Assembly: GCA_045586925.1 (NCBI GenBank)
Contig: JAZNBG010000019.1
Coordinates: forward strand, 1-64,000
Source of the DNA: SIG440 sp045586925
GTDB taxonomy: Bacteria > Bacillota > Clostridia > Monoglobales > Monoglobaceae
Reading direction: 5' to 3'
DNA: 64,000 nt
Below the pieces are notes generated by a model. The model was not told the DNA's origin. It saw only the letters and a list, made by a program, of their open reading frames with translations, and did no database searches. The position numbers and the translations under genes were made by a program. Positions 8,761 to 17,127 of the stretch are shown one piece after another (positions within the stretch are counted from its first letter, which is position 1; each line of letters begins with the position of its first letter).

Positions 8761-8776
8761 ATATTTAATTTTTAGA

Positions 8777-8808
8777 ACAAAAGGACGCGGAATCTTGCGT
8801 CCTTTTGT
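8777..8808. terminator. 12-bp hairpin between tRNA-Gly and tRNA-Cys
   Basis: Perfect stem ACAAAAGGACGC (8777-8788) with GCGTCCTTTTGT (8797-8808), 8-nt loop. It looks like a terminator, or a processing signal within the tRNA transcript. Confidence 0.6.
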
Positions 8809-8815
8809 CTTAAGT

Positions 8816-8890
8816 TGGAGCGGAAGACGAGATTCGAACTCGCGACGTTCACCTTGGCAAGGTGACGCTCTACCACTGAGCCACTCCCGC
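8816..8890 (-). tRNA. tRNA-Gly (anticodon GCC)
   Basis: Acceptor GCGGGAG pairs with CTTCCGC (two G-U pairs), D-arm GCTC/GAGC, anticodon loop TTGCCAA, T-loop TTCGAAT, discriminator T, encoded CCA. Confidence 0.95.
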
Positions 8891-8926
8891 ATAATACATT
8901 ATATTCACAAATCTTAAAAATGTGAA

Positions 8927-9002
<76 letters not shown>

Positions 9003-9020
9003 ATGTAGCCTGGAAATTTA

Positions 9021-9056
9021 TTATATAAAGGAAATCAAATGATTTCCTTTATATAA
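9021..9056. repeat. Perfect 16-bp hairpin between tRNA-Asp and tRNA-Phe
   Basis: TTATATAAAGGAAATC (9021-9036) and its exact inverse (9041-9056) flank an AAAT loop, 1 nt from the tRNA-Asp 3' end. It lacks a terminal T-run and may guide RNA processing. Confidence 0.75.
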
Positions 9057-9057
9057 C

Positions 9058-9134
9058 TGGCGATCCGGATGGGGCTCGAACCCACGACCTCCAGCGTGAC
9101 AGGCTGGCATTCTAACCAACTGAACTACCGGACC
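9058..9134 (-). tRNA. tRNA-Asp (anticodon GTC)
   Basis: Acceptor GGTCCGG with CCGGATC, anticodon loop CTGTCAC, T-loop TTCGAGC, discriminator G, encoded CCA. Confidence 0.95.
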
Positions 9135-9139
9135 ATATG

Positions 9140-9215
9140 TGGTGGGCACAATAGGGCTCGAACCTATGACCCTCTGCTTGTAAGGCAGATGCTCTCCCAG
9201 CTGAGCTATGCGCCC
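9140..9215 (-). tRNA. tRNA-Val (anticodon TAC)
   Basis: Acceptor GGGCGCA with TGTGCCC, anticodon loop CTTACAA, T-loop TTCGAGC, discriminator A, encoded CCA. It is the promoter-proximal gene of the cluster, 5 nt from tRNA-Asp. Confidence 0.95.
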
Positions 9216-9254
9216 ACATATGTCGAATTTGTTTTCCAAATTAGCGACTTTGAT

Positions 9255-9283
9255 ATTTTACCACCATAACATTCAAAAGTCAA
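9255..9283 (-). promoter_or_regulatory. Promoter of the tRNA operon
   Basis: TTGACT (9278-9283) and TAAAAT (9255-9260) on the minus strand, spaced 17 nt, about 40 nt before tRNA-Val. Confidence 0.8.
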
Positions 9284-9371
9284 TATATATATCGGTAATT
9301 ATATTCAATTACATCAAATTATCTATACAAATTCTTCGAAATTCTCACTTTTTCTTTATTTTTTATTTTTT

Positions 9372-10016
9372 TCATTTCAATATTTGAGGACAGAACTCCG
9401 CAATAGGACATTCAGTACATCTTGGTTTTCTGGCATCACAAAATTCTCTGCCGTGATACACCAACTGATGACAAAAATGCGACTGATACTCCGGCGGAAC
9501 AATTTTCAGCAAATCCATCTCGATTTTATATGGGTCTTTATTCACCGTAAATCCCATGCGGTTTGCAAGCCTTGTTGCGTGGGTGTCAACCACAATCCCG
9601 GGAATACCAAATATATCTCCAAGCACCAGATTGGCGGTCTTTCTGCCAACGCCGGGCAGAGTCAAAAGTTCTTCCATAGTCTGCGGAACCTCGCCACCAA
9701 AATCAGCAATCAACTTCTGGCAACAGGCAATAATGTTTTTTGTTTTATTGCGAAAGAAGCCTGTTGACCGGATAAATCCGGACAATTCTTCCGAATCGGC
9801 ATCAGCGAAATCCTGAACTGTTTTATAGCGTTCAAAAAGAGCCGGGGTCACAAGATTAACCCGTGCGTCGGTACATTGTGCCGCAAGTTGTGTTGCTATA
9901 AGGAGCTGCAAAGCCGATTTGTACTCAAGAGTGCAGTCAGCATCAGCATAAACTTTATCAAAAATTTTTATTATGTCCAGCACACGCTGTTTCTTTTTTT
10001 CAATACTTTCCTTCAT
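9372..10016 (-). CDS. nth: Endonuclease III
   Basis: A 214-residue base-excision repair glycosylase/AP lyase that removes oxidised pyrimidines. The helix-hairpin-helix is LPGVGRKTA with the catalytic lysine, followed by the VDTHATR segment with the catalytic aspartate. The C-terminus has the [4Fe-4S] cysteine pattern C-x6-C-x2-C-x5-C (CDARKPRCTECPIAEFC). The ATG at 10016 is preferred over a TTG at 10037 because AGAGG precedes it at a usable distance. Its start faces the glyA promoter, which overlaps the upstream part of this ORF. Length is typical of the family. Confidence 0.96.
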   Translation of the reverse strand: MKESIEKKKQRVLDIIKIFDKVYADADCTLEYKSALQLLIATQLAAQCTDARVNLVTPALFERYKTVQDFADADSEELSGFIRSTGFFRNKTKNIIACCQKLIADFGGEVPQTMEELLTLPGVGRKTANLVLGDIFGIPGIVVDTHATRLANRMGFTVNKDPYKIEMDLLKIVPPEYQSHFCHQLVYHGREFCDARKPRCTECPIAEFCPQILK

Positions 10017-10031
10017 TTTTAATATATCCTC

Positions 10032-10060
10032 TTGCAAAATTTGTGTATTTATAGTATAAT
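10032..10060 (+). promoter_or_regulatory. glyA promoter
   Basis: TTGCAA (10032-10037) and a consensus TATAAT (10055-10060) are separated by 17 nt. Confidence 0.8.
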
Positions 10061-10127
10061 AGCTTTGATTATGGTTTTAATATAACATAAAAAACTTTTT
10101 TTGTAAATAACATAGGAGGAAATCGAA

Positions 10128-11366
10128 ATGTTTGAACTTGAAAATGTAATGAAGGCAGACCCCGAGCTTGCCTCTGCCATTAAAAACGAAATTGGCAGAC
10201 AGCGCAGCAAAATTGAGCTTATTGCATCAGAAAACTTTGTAAGCCCTGCAGTTATGGAGGCTATGGGAACTCCCCTTACAAATAAATATGCCGAAGGTTA
10301 CCCCGGCAAAAGATACTATGGCGGTTGTGAATTTGTTGATGTTGTTGAAGACTTGGCAAGAGAGCGTGCAAAGGAACTCTTTGGTGCAGAATTTGCCAAT
10401 GTTCAGCCCCACTCAGGTGCTCAGGCAAACCTTGCAGTATTTTTTGCAACAATGGAACCCGGTGACACATACCTTGGTATGAACCTTGCCCACGGCGGAC
10501 ATCTTAGCCATGGTTCACCCGTAAACATTTCTGGTAAATATTTCAATGTTGTTCCCTACGGCGTTGATGATGTAACTCACCGAATCGATTACGATGCACT
10601 CCGTAAGCTTGCTATTGAGCACAAGCCCAAGCTGATTTTGGCAGGTGCAAGTGCATATGCCCGTGAAATCGATTTTGCAAAATTCCGTGAAATTGCCGAC
10701 GAGGTTGGAGCATACCTGATGGTTGATATGGCACACATTGCAGGTCTTGTTGCAGCAGGTCTTCATCCAAGTCCTGTTCCTTATGCAGATTTTGTTACAA
10801 CAACAACTCATAAGACTCTTCGTGGTCCCCGTGGCGGTATGATACTCTGCAAAGAAAAGTATGCACAGATGATAAACAAGGCTGTATTCCCCGGCAACCA
10901 GGGCGGACCCCTGATGCACGTTATTGCAGCTAAGGCTGTATGCTTTAAGGAAGCTCTTTCACCTGAATTTAAGGAATATCAAATGCAGGTTAAAAAGAAC
11001 GCAGCCGCTCTTTGCGACGAGCTTATGACACTTGGCATTGATATAGTATCAGGCGGCACAGACAACCATCTTATGTTGGTTGACCTTTCAAAGAAAGGCT
11101 TGACAGGTAAAGAGGTTGAACATAACCTTGACGAAATCGGCATCACCGCAAACAAGAACACCATCCCCAATGACCCACAAAGCCCGTTTGTTACAAGCGG
11201 TATCCGTCTTGGCTCACCGGCTGTTACCACACGTGGATTTAAGGAAGAAGATATGCGTGAGGTTGCACAGATAATCAATATGGTAATCTGTGATTTTGAA
11301 GCAAACAAAGAAGATGCAGCAAAGCGTGTAGACGCTCTTTGCAAAAAGTATCCGCTTTATGAATAA
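10128..11366 (+). CDS. glyA: Serine hydroxymethyltransferase
   Basis: A 412-residue PLP enzyme converting serine and tetrahydrofolate to glycine and 5,10-methylene-THF, the main entry to the one-carbon pool. The PLP lysine is K229 in TTTTHKTLRGPRGG, and the substrate-binding LIASENF and YGG segments are intact. The AGGAGG site before the ATG is strong. The reading frame overlaps rarA by 8 nt, indicating a two-gene operon. The product supports the purine pathway encoded at 30-43 kb. Confidence 0.98.
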   Translation: MFELENVMKADPELASAIKNEIGRQRSKIELIASENFVSPAVMEAMGTPLTNKYAEGYPGKRYYGGCEFVDVVEDLARERAKELFGAEFANVQPHSGAQANLAVFFATMEPGDTYLGMNLAHGGHLSHGSPVNISGKYFNVVPYGVDDVTHRIDYDALRKLAIEHKPKLILAGASAYAREIDFAKFREIADEVGAYLMVDMAHIAGLVAAGLHPSPVPYADFVTTTTHKTLRGPRGGMILCKEKYAQMINKAVFPGNQGGPLMHVIAAKAVCFKEALSPEFKEYQMQVKKNAAALCDELMTLGIDIVSGGTDNHLMLVDLSKKGLTGKEVEHNLDEIGITANKNTIPNDPQSPFVTSGIRLGSPAVTTRGFKEEDMREVAQIINMVICDFEANKEDAAKRVDALCKKYPLYE

Positions 11367-12627
11367 ACCGTTAGCAGACAGACTAAGGCCCCAATCTCTT
11401 TCAGAGGTTGTGGGTCAAAGTCATATTATAGGAGAAAATAAAATTCTGACACAGGTTGCAGAAAGTGGCAAGCTGCCAAATATGATATTTTACGGTCCAT
11501 CAGGAGTTGGCAAGACAACTGTTGCCAACATTCTGGCAAAGGCGTGCAACAAGACACTTTTTAAGCTTAACGCCACCACCGCATCGGTTGCCGACATTCG
11601 TGAGGTTTGTGCTCAAACCGAAACTCTGTCAGGTCAGGGTGGAATTCTTTTGTATCTGGACGAAATACAGAACTTTAACAAAAAACAGCAGCAATCCCTG
11701 CTTGAATATATCGAAAACGGAAAGATTACCCTTATTGCCAGCACCACCGAAAACCCGTATTTTTATGTATACAACGCCGTGCTCAGCCGCAGCGTGGTTT
11801 TTGAGTTTAAGCCCATTTCGGCAAAGGACATTGTAAAGGCTCTTAAACGTGCACTTGATGTTCTTTCACAGGAATTCGGCAGTATTTCAGCCGAGGACGA
11901 TGCGCTTATTCATATTGCAGAAATGGCAAATGGTGATGTGCGTAAGGCACTTAATTCTTTGGAACTTGCGGTAATCTATTCAAAACCGGACACAGACGGT
12001 AAACTTACCATAACAATGGCGGCAGCCGAGCAGTGCACCCAGAAAAAAGCTTTTAGGTATGATAAATCCGGTGACAGTCAGTATGACGTAATGAGTGCCC
12101 TGCAAAAATCAATCAGGGGTTCTGACCCCGATGCCGCTGTACATTATCTGGCAAGGCTTATTGCTGCCGAGGATTTACAGACAGCCTGCCGACGCCTTAT
12201 GGTAATAGCCGCCGAGGACATTGGCCTTGCCTATCCTATGGCTATCCCCATTGTCAAAGCGTGTGTAGACAGTGCACTGATGTTGGGTCTGCCCGAAGGA
12301 AGAATTCCCCTTGGTGATGCTGCAGTGCTTCTGGCAACAGCCCCCAAATCAAATTCAGGACATCTTGCCCTCGATGCTGCACTTGCCGACATTGAATCAA
12401 TGGATACCGGCGAAATTCCAAGACAGCTGCAAAACAAGCATTATGACGGCGAGGGTGATATAAAAAAAGGACAGAACTACCTGTACCCTCACGACTATCC
12501 CAATCACTATGTAAAGCAGCAGTACCTGCCTGACAGAATTAAAAATAAAAAATATTACGAATACGGCTCCAACAAAACCGAGCAGGCAGCCAAGGAATAT
12601 TGGGATAAGATTAAAAAAAGCAAATAG
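11359..12627 (+). CDS. rarA: Replication-associated recombination protein A (AAA+ ATPase)
   Basis: A 422-residue clamp-loader-like AAA+ ATPase of the RarA/MgsA/WRNIP1 family that acts at stalled replication forks. Walker A is GPSGVGKT (residues 46-53) and Walker B is LLYLDEIQ. The sensor segment STTENPYF is present, and the C-terminal tetramerisation region ends with the conserved YLYPHDYPNHYVKQQYLP block. It starts inside glyA and is followed by a hairpin at 12634-12659. Confidence 0.95.
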   Translation: MNKPLADRLRPQSLSEVVGQSHIIGENKILTQVAESGKLPNMIFYGPSGVGKTTVANILAKACNKTLFKLNATTASVADIREVCAQTETLSGQGGILLYLDEIQNFNKKQQQSLLEYIENGKITLIASTTENPYFYVYNAVLSRSVVFEFKPISAKDIVKALKRALDVLSQEFGSISAEDDALIHIAEMANGDVRKALNSLELAVIYSKPDTDGKLTITMAAAEQCTQKKAFRYDKSGDSQYDVMSALQKSIRGSDPDAAVHYLARLIAAEDLQTACRRLMVIAAEDIGLAYPMAIPIVKACVDSALMLGLPEGRIPLGDAAVLLATAPKSNSGHLALDAALADIESMDTGEIPRQLQNKHYDGEGDIKKGQNYLYPHDYPNHYVKQQYLPDRIKNKKYYEYGSNKTEQAAKEYWDKIKKSK

Positions 12628-12633
12628 ATGTAA

Positions 12634-12659
12634 TACAGCCACCCCGAAGGGTGGCTGTA
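12634..12659. terminator. Hairpin after rarA
   Basis: Perfect 11-bp stem TACAGCCACCC (12634-12644) with GGGTGGCTGTA (12649-12659) around a CGAA loop. The T-run is weak on both sides, so termination is probable but not certain. It separates converging genes. Confidence 0.6.
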
Positions 12660-12673
12660 TGCAAAATATGAAC

Positions 12674-12880
12674 TTATTCTTTCGATGCCAAAAATGCATT
12701 AATCTTTTCAACAAGGGCATCTGCGTCGGTACCGTGTACCATACAAGCCTGTTCGATGCTCTCACCGCTTGCTGAAGGACAGCCTAAGCAGTGCATTCCT
12801 ATCTCAAGGAAAAAGGGAGCTGTTTCAGGGTCAAGACGAAGAACGTCCAGAATGATTGTATCCTTTGTAACCTTTGCCAT
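12674..12880 (-). CDS. DUF1858 redox-disulfide domain protein
   Basis: A 68-residue protein made up of a single DUF1858 domain (the hybrid-cluster-protein-associated redox disulfide family). The CLGCPSA motif carries the paired cysteines. The order MAKVTKDTIILDVL, then GMHCLGC, then the short C-terminal helix is typical. GAGAGG precedes the ATG. The molecular role is unclear; a role in electron transfer or metal handling is inference from the domain name. Confidence 0.88.
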   Translation of the reverse strand: MAKVTKDTIILDVLRLDPETAPFFLEIGMHCLGCPSASGESIEQACMVHGTDADALVEKINAFLASKE

Positions 12881-12977
12881 TTTTTATACCTCTCTTTCAT
12901 ATATCGGATAAAATTTACTCTTTCGCAAATAGTATACCCTATTTCAGTGATATTTTCAAGTATTTTTAAAAAATATA

Positions 12978-13505
12978 TTATCTGTCAAACAAACTATTTC
13001 CTTTGCTATCAATCACCACAATTGCCGGAAAATCCTTCACAGTAAGACACCTGATAGCCTCGGTGCCCAAATCCTCATAAGCAACAATTTCAACCGCTTC
13101 AACACTTTCGGCAATCAATGCTCCCGCTCCGCCAATTGCACCAAGATACACACTGCCGTACTTTTTCATTGCATCAATTACGTCCTTTGAACGCTCACCC
13201 TTACCAATCATCCCCGTAAGTCCTAACTCAATAAGCACAGGGGCATATGCGTCCATTCTGCAGCTTGTAGTAGGCCCACATGAGCCGATTACCCGATCGG
13301 GCTTTGCCGGTGTAGGACCTGCATAATATATAATCTGATTTTTTATATCAAACGGAAGGTCTTCACCCATTGCAATAGCCTGAACCATTCTTTTGTGAGC
13401 AGCATCTCGAGCGGTGTAAATTTTCCCGTTTATCAGCACTTTATCTCCGCATTTAAGGCTATGCACCGCATCAATTTCAAAAGGTGTTGTAATTCTTAAA
13501 CTCAT
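12978..13505 (-). CDS. Fumarate hydratase class I, beta subunit
   Basis: A 175-residue protein equal to the C-terminal (beta) domain of iron-sulfur fumarases and L-tartrate dehydratases. Visible signatures are IIYYAGPTPAKP, IGSCGPTTSCRMD and GAIGGAGAL. The holoenzyme also needs an alpha subunit carrying the [4Fe-4S] cysteines; this is usually encoded directly upstream, yet the 365 nt before this gene hold no such gene. The partner must be elsewhere, or the protein acts alone. Substrate could be fumarate or tartrate. GGGAGG precedes the ATG. Confidence 0.88.
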   Translation of the reverse strand: MSLRITTPFEIDAVHSLKCGDKVLINGKIYTARDAAHKRMVQAIAMGEDLPFDIKNQIIYYAGPTPAKPDRVIGSCGPTTSCRMDAYAPVLIELGLTGMIGKGERSKDVIDAMKKYGSVYLGAIGGAGALIAESVEAVEIVAYEDLGTEAIRCLTVKDFPAIVVIDSKGNSLFDR

Positions 13506-13589
13506 AATTTCCTCCCAACAAATTTCACGGCAAAAACATCACAAAAGCTTTAGCTGCATAATAATCTTTTTCATTTTTATAAATTATTA

Positions 13590-13827
13590 TTGTAAACCAA
13601 AAGTAATTTTGTGGGTGTTTTCTCAAACCCCGATTATAATGGGCTTTTTCACAGTTTAACCCCTGTTTTTTCCATTTTTTGCCTGTATATATCCCCAAAG
13701 CTGTGGATAACGTGGATAAGTCTGTTAATAACTTATAGTAGAGGGTTTGCCGCCTTTGTCCAATATTATGTAAACCACTTTGGGTCATTTTTATGGTTTA
13801 CATAATCAAAAAAACTTTTTCTTGACA
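13590..13827. promoter_or_regulatory. Regulatory region with two DnaA boxes and an inverted repeat
   Basis: The 13506-13870 gap has no supported gene. It holds a perfect DnaA box TGTGGATAA (13702-13710) abutting a one-mismatch copy CGTGGATAA (13711-13719). It also carries a 12-bp inverted repeat, ATTATGTAAACC (13765-13776) and GGTTTACATAAT (13795-13806), and a third half-site TTGTAAACC (13590-13598). A weak minus-strand promoter (TTGTCA near 13822, 17 nt, TTATGT) would have its -10 box within the repeat. Confidence 0.5.
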
Positions 13828-13870
13828 AGCTATTTTTTGCCCGATTCTTTTGCCATTTTATTCCATCTGA

Positions 13871-14488
13871 CTATATCTTTTCAAACTTTTCCATCTTCTT
13901 TTTTACCCTTTGCAGAGCATTGTCAATCGACTTTGGCGGACGTGACAAAATTGCCCCTATCTCCTGATAAGATTTGCCTTCAAGATAGAGTGCAAGCACC
14001 TGTTTTTCAAGAGAACTTAAAACCTCTTTCATTTTCTCAGTAAGAAATTCTGCATTCTCCTTGCTGATAAAAAGGTGCTCGGGATCATCCGACGAGCTAG
14101 GTAGAATTTCTTCAAGCAACCCCTCGGTATCTCCGTCATACATAGGATTGCTTAGCGACACATATGTATTAAGGGGCATATGCTTCTGTCTGGTCGCCGT
14201 TTTTACCGCCGTGATAATCTGACGTTTGATGCAAAGCTCCGCAAAGCCCTTAAAGGTAGTCAGCTTGTCCCTGTCAAAGTCACGTATTGCCTTGAAAAGG
14301 CCAATCATACCCTCTTGAATTATATCCTTTTCGTCAGCTCCTGCAAGAAAATACATCCTCGCCTTTGCCAGAACCAAATTTTTGTAACGCACAAGCAAAC
14401 ATTCGGTAGCATCCTTATTACCTGCCCCCGAAAGCTCCACCAACTCTTCATCGGTCATTTTTTCATATTCTGCATAAAAGTCCGACAT
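13871..14488 (-). CDS. sigH: Sporulation/stationary-phase sigma factor SigH
   Basis: A 205-residue sigma-70-family factor. Region 2 shows DIIQEGMIGLFKAIRDFD and the aromatic/basic FAELCIKRQIITAVK segment. The connecting segment MPLNTYVSLSNP is characteristic of SigH (Spo0H) rather than other alternative sigma factors. Region 4 is LSSLEKQVLALYLEGKSYQEI. The ATG at 14488 follows AAGGAGG by 6 nt; extension to a TTG at 14506 would place the ribosome site inside the gene. It lies 90 nt after ackA with a terminator between. SigH opens the sporulation cascade in Firmicutes, which agrees with other sporulation-type genes here. Confidence 0.92.
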   Translation of the reverse strand: MSDFYAEYEKMTDEELVELSGAGNKDATECLLVRYKNLVLAKARMYFLAGADEKDIIQEGMIGLFKAIRDFDRDKLTTFKGFAELCIKRQIITAVKTATRQKHMPLNTYVSLSNPMYDGDTEGLLEEILPSSSDDPEHLFISKENAEFLTEKMKEVLSSLEKQVLALYLEGKSYQEIGAILSRPPKSIDNALQRVKKKMEKFEKI

Positions 14489-14530
14489 TCTCTGCCTCCT
14501 TTGCAAACAAGTAACCTTTGCATAAATGTC

Positions 14531-14560
14531 AAAAATGGGCTGCCGCTAAGCCGACAGCCC
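14531..14560 (-). terminator. ackA terminator
   Basis: A stem of nine pairs, including one G-U, starts with GGGCTG and ends with CAGCCC (14537-14560). ATTTTTGA follows on the minus strand. Confidence 0.75.
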
Positions 14561-14577
14561 CAGTTTATCCTTAATAT

Positions 14578-15777
14578 CTATTTAAGAAGCTCAAGAGTTT
14601 CTTTTGCAATCATCAGTTCTTCATTTGTTGGAACAACCAAAACCTTAACCTTAGAATCATCTGCCGAAATATCCATCTGCACGCCGCGGATTGCTTTTTC
14701 ATTCTTTTCAGCGTCAACCTTGATGCCGAACGCCTCTAGGTTCTTTGTGATAGCATCACGCATAACAGGTGTGTTTTCGCCGATACCTGCTGTAAAGATG
14801 ATTGCATCAACGCCACCCATCTTAACCATATAAGAGCCGATAAACTTTCTTACACTTTCAACAAACATATCAAGTGCAAGAGATGCTCTTTCGTTGCCTT
14901 CTGCCTGAGCCGCCTCAAGGTCACGGAAGTCAGAGCTTACACCTGAAATACCCTGAACACCTGACTGCTTGTTAAGGAGTGCGTCAACATCAGCAATCGA
15001 CATACCTTCTGCCTCAGCAATAAACTTAACAATAGCAGGGTCAATATCGCCGCAACGTGTACCCATAACAACACCTGCAAGGGGAGTAAAGCCCATTGAT
15101 GTGTCAACAGACTTACCGCCGTCAACAGCTGTAATACTTGAGCCATTGCCCATATGACAGGTAATCATCTTGAGTTCCTCGGGCTTTTTGCCAAGCATCT
15201 TTGCAGCTTCCTGAGATACATATTTGTGTGATGTACCGTGGAAGCCGTATCTTCTGATTTTGTGTTTTTCGTAAAGTTCATAAGGTACAGCATACATATA
15301 TGCTTCCTTTGACATTGTCTGATGGAATGCGGTATCAAATACACCAATCTGAGGAACACCGGGCATTGCTGCCTCACATGCTGCTATACCGATAAGGTTT
15401 GCAGGGTTATGAAGAGGTGCAAGAGGAACACAAGCCTCAAGCGCCTTCTTTACCTCGTCATTGATGATTACAGAGCCGCTGAATGTTTCGCCGCCGTGAA
15501 CAACACGATGACCAACTGCTGCAATTTCACTCATATCAGAAATTACGCCGTAGTTTGCATCTGTGAGAGCATCGAGAACCATCTTGATTGCATCAGAATG
15601 GTCTTTCATATTCTTTTCGATAACGTTCTTTTCGCCACCTGCAGGGGTGTGATTAAGTTTTGAACCCTCTATGCCTATTCTTTCACAAAGACCTTTTGCC
15701 ATAACCTGTTCGGTCTCCATATTGATAAGCTGATACTTAAGTGAAGAACTACCTGCGTTTATAACCAAAATTTTCAT
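14578..15777 (-). CDS. ackA: Acetate kinase
   Basis: A 399-residue enzyme transferring phosphate between acetyl phosphate and ADP to give ATP and acetate, the last step of acetogenic fermentation. Signatures are the N-terminal VINAGSSSLKY, GHRVVHGGE, the ITCHMGNGSS loop and FTAGIGEN. The ATG at 15777 follows GGAG by 6 nt and gives the usual family length; an upstream in-frame extension to 15810 lacks support. It is downstream of pta, with a 191-nt spacer full of hairpins. Confidence 0.98.
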   Translation of the reverse strand: MKILVINAGSSSLKYQLINMETEQVMAKGLCERIGIEGSKLNHTPAGGEKNVIEKNMKDHSDAIKMVLDALTDANYGVISDMSEIAAVGHRVVHGGETFSGSVIINDEVKKALEACVPLAPLHNPANLIGIAACEAAMPGVPQIGVFDTAFHQTMSKEAYMYAVPYELYEKHKIRRYGFHGTSHKYVSQEAAKMLGKKPEELKMITCHMGNGSSITAVDGGKSVDTSMGFTPLAGVVMGTRCGDIDPAIVKFIAEAEGMSIADVDALLNKQSGVQGISGVSSDFRDLEAAQAEGNERASLALDMFVESVRKFIGSYMVKMGGVDAIIFTAGIGENTPVMRDAITKNLEAFGIKVDAEKNEKAIRGVQMDISADDSKVKVLVVPTNEELMIAKETLELLK

Positions 15778-15870
15778 ATTAATCTCCATAGCCTTTCCGC
15801 CCACAAACAATTATTTTGAAATCTCCTGGCTCTTATCCGTGGGCTGAATAAGGCGTATAATGGAGATTAC

Positions 15871-15951
15871 GCACATCGTCGTTTCGCACTTTGTGCGAAA
15901 ATTTCGACGGTGCAATTTAAATAAAAGGGTTAACGTGATTCTTCACGTTAA
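15871..15951. repeat. Hairpin cluster in the pta-ackA spacer
   Basis: One nested hairpin combines GCAC/GTGC and CGTCG/CGACG with TTTCGCAC-TTT-GTGCGAAA at its tip. A second hairpin is TTAACGTG-ATTCTT-CACGTTAA. They lie between two co-directional genes and may tune ackA expression or mark an old insertion. Confidence 0.5.
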
Positions 15952-15968
15952 TACTTCCTTTCAATTTT

Positions 15969-16967
15969 TTAGTTTTTCTGAGCCTGAACACAAGTGATTG
16001 CAACAACACCAACGATATCATCAGCGCTGCAGCCACGCGACAAGTCATTTATAGGCATTGCGATACCCTGAGTTACAGGGCCGTAAGCCTCTGCCTTTGC
16101 CAAACGCTGTGCAAGCTTATAACCAATGTTTCCTGCATCAAGGTCGGGGAATACAAGGACGTTTGCATGACCCGCAACAGAGCTACCCGGAGCCTTTGAT
16201 TCACCGATTTCAGGAACAATCGCAGCATCTAGCTGAAGCTCGCCGTCAACCTTAAGGTTGGGGTTTTCTTCCTTGCAAATTCTTGTTGCTTCAACAACCT
16301 TGGTAACATCATCGTGCTTTGCGCTACCCATTGACGAGTGTGAAAGCATTGCAACAATTGCCTCCTCCTGAACAAGAAGTTCAAAGGATTCAGCCGAGCA
16401 AGCAGCAATTGCAGCCAATTCTTCGGGATTGGGGTTTTGTACAAGACCGCTGTCACCAAAGATAAATGTTCCGTTTGCACCATATTCACAATCAGGAACA
16501 ACTATAACAAAGAAAGCAGAAACAAGTTTCGTGCCGGGCTTGGTCTTTATAATCTGAAGGCTTGGTCTCAAAGTATTTGCTGTTGAATGACAAGCACCCG
16601 AAACAACGCCGTCAGCATCACCTGCTTTAACCATCAAGCAAGCATAATACATATAGTCGCCAAGAGCAGTAGCCTTTGCTTCTTCGTATGTAAGACCCTT
16701 AGACTTTCTCAATTCAACAAAAAGATTAAGGTATTCTTCTGTCTTTTCATATGTAAATGGGTTAATAATAGTAGCACCTGTGATGTCATAGCCCTTACTG
16801 TATTTTTCAACCTCTTCGGGGGTACCTACAATAATAATGTTGGCAAAGTCCTCCTTAAGAATTTTTTCTGCCGCTTCATAAATTCTGGCATCCATTGATT
16901 CAGGAAGAACAATTGTCTTTTTATCGGTTTTTGCTCTTTCCTTTATTGTGTCCAAAAATTTACTCAT
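15969..16967 (-). CDS. pta: Phosphate acetyltransferase
   Basis: A 332-residue short-form Pta converting acetyl-CoA and phosphate to acetyl phosphate. KKTIVLPESMDAR at the N-terminus, DGVVSGACHSTA and the C-terminal NDLSRGCSADDIVG block are typical. It is the first gene of the pta-ackA unit; the promoter at 17010-17038 and a GGAGGCGG site support the start. It is divergent from tmcAL, an enzyme that consumes acetate. Confidence 0.98.
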   Translation of the reverse strand: MSKFLDTIKERAKTDKKTIVLPESMDARIYEAAEKILKEDFANIIIVGTPEEVEKYSKGYDITGATIINPFTYEKTEEYLNLFVELRKSKGLTYEEAKATALGDYMYYACLMVKAGDADGVVSGACHSTANTLRPSLQIIKTKPGTKLVSAFFVIVVPDCEYGANGTFIFGDSGLVQNPNPEELAAIAACSAESFELLVQEEAIVAMLSHSSMGSAKHDDVTKVVEATRICKEENPNLKVDGELQLDAAIVPEIGESKAPGSSVAGHANVLVFPDLDAGNIGYKLAQRLAKAEAYGPVTQGIAMPINDLSRGCSADDIVGVVAITCVQAQKN

Positions 16968-17009
16968 ATTCCGCCTCCGTATATATAAAATTAAAATTTT
17001 CCACCTAAT

Positions 17010-17038
17010 AGTATACTACAATTTCCCAATATATGCAA
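17010..17038 (-). promoter_or_regulatory. pta promoter
   Basis: TTGCAT (17033-17038) and TATACT (17010-17015) on the minus strand, 17 nt apart. Confidence 0.75.
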
Positions 17039-17127
17039 GAAAAAAACTAAATTTTTTATTTTTTTGATGAAAATACTTTATTTTAGACTAAATATCAGTT
17101 ATACTAAACTAGAGGAGTGAAAGTTTT

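Noticed and set aside
13702..13719. Replication origin
   Set aside because: Only two DnaA boxes, no AT-rich unwinding region of note, and no dnaA, dnaN or rpmH nearby.
13525..13788. 87-codon minus-strand frame in the gap after sigH
   Set aside because: No ribosome site, composition unlike neighbours, and it runs through the DnaA boxes and inverted repeat.
13765..13806. BirA operator
   Set aside because: Half-sites fit, but the 18-nt spacing is off and no biotin gene is present; kept only as an unexplained inverted repeat.
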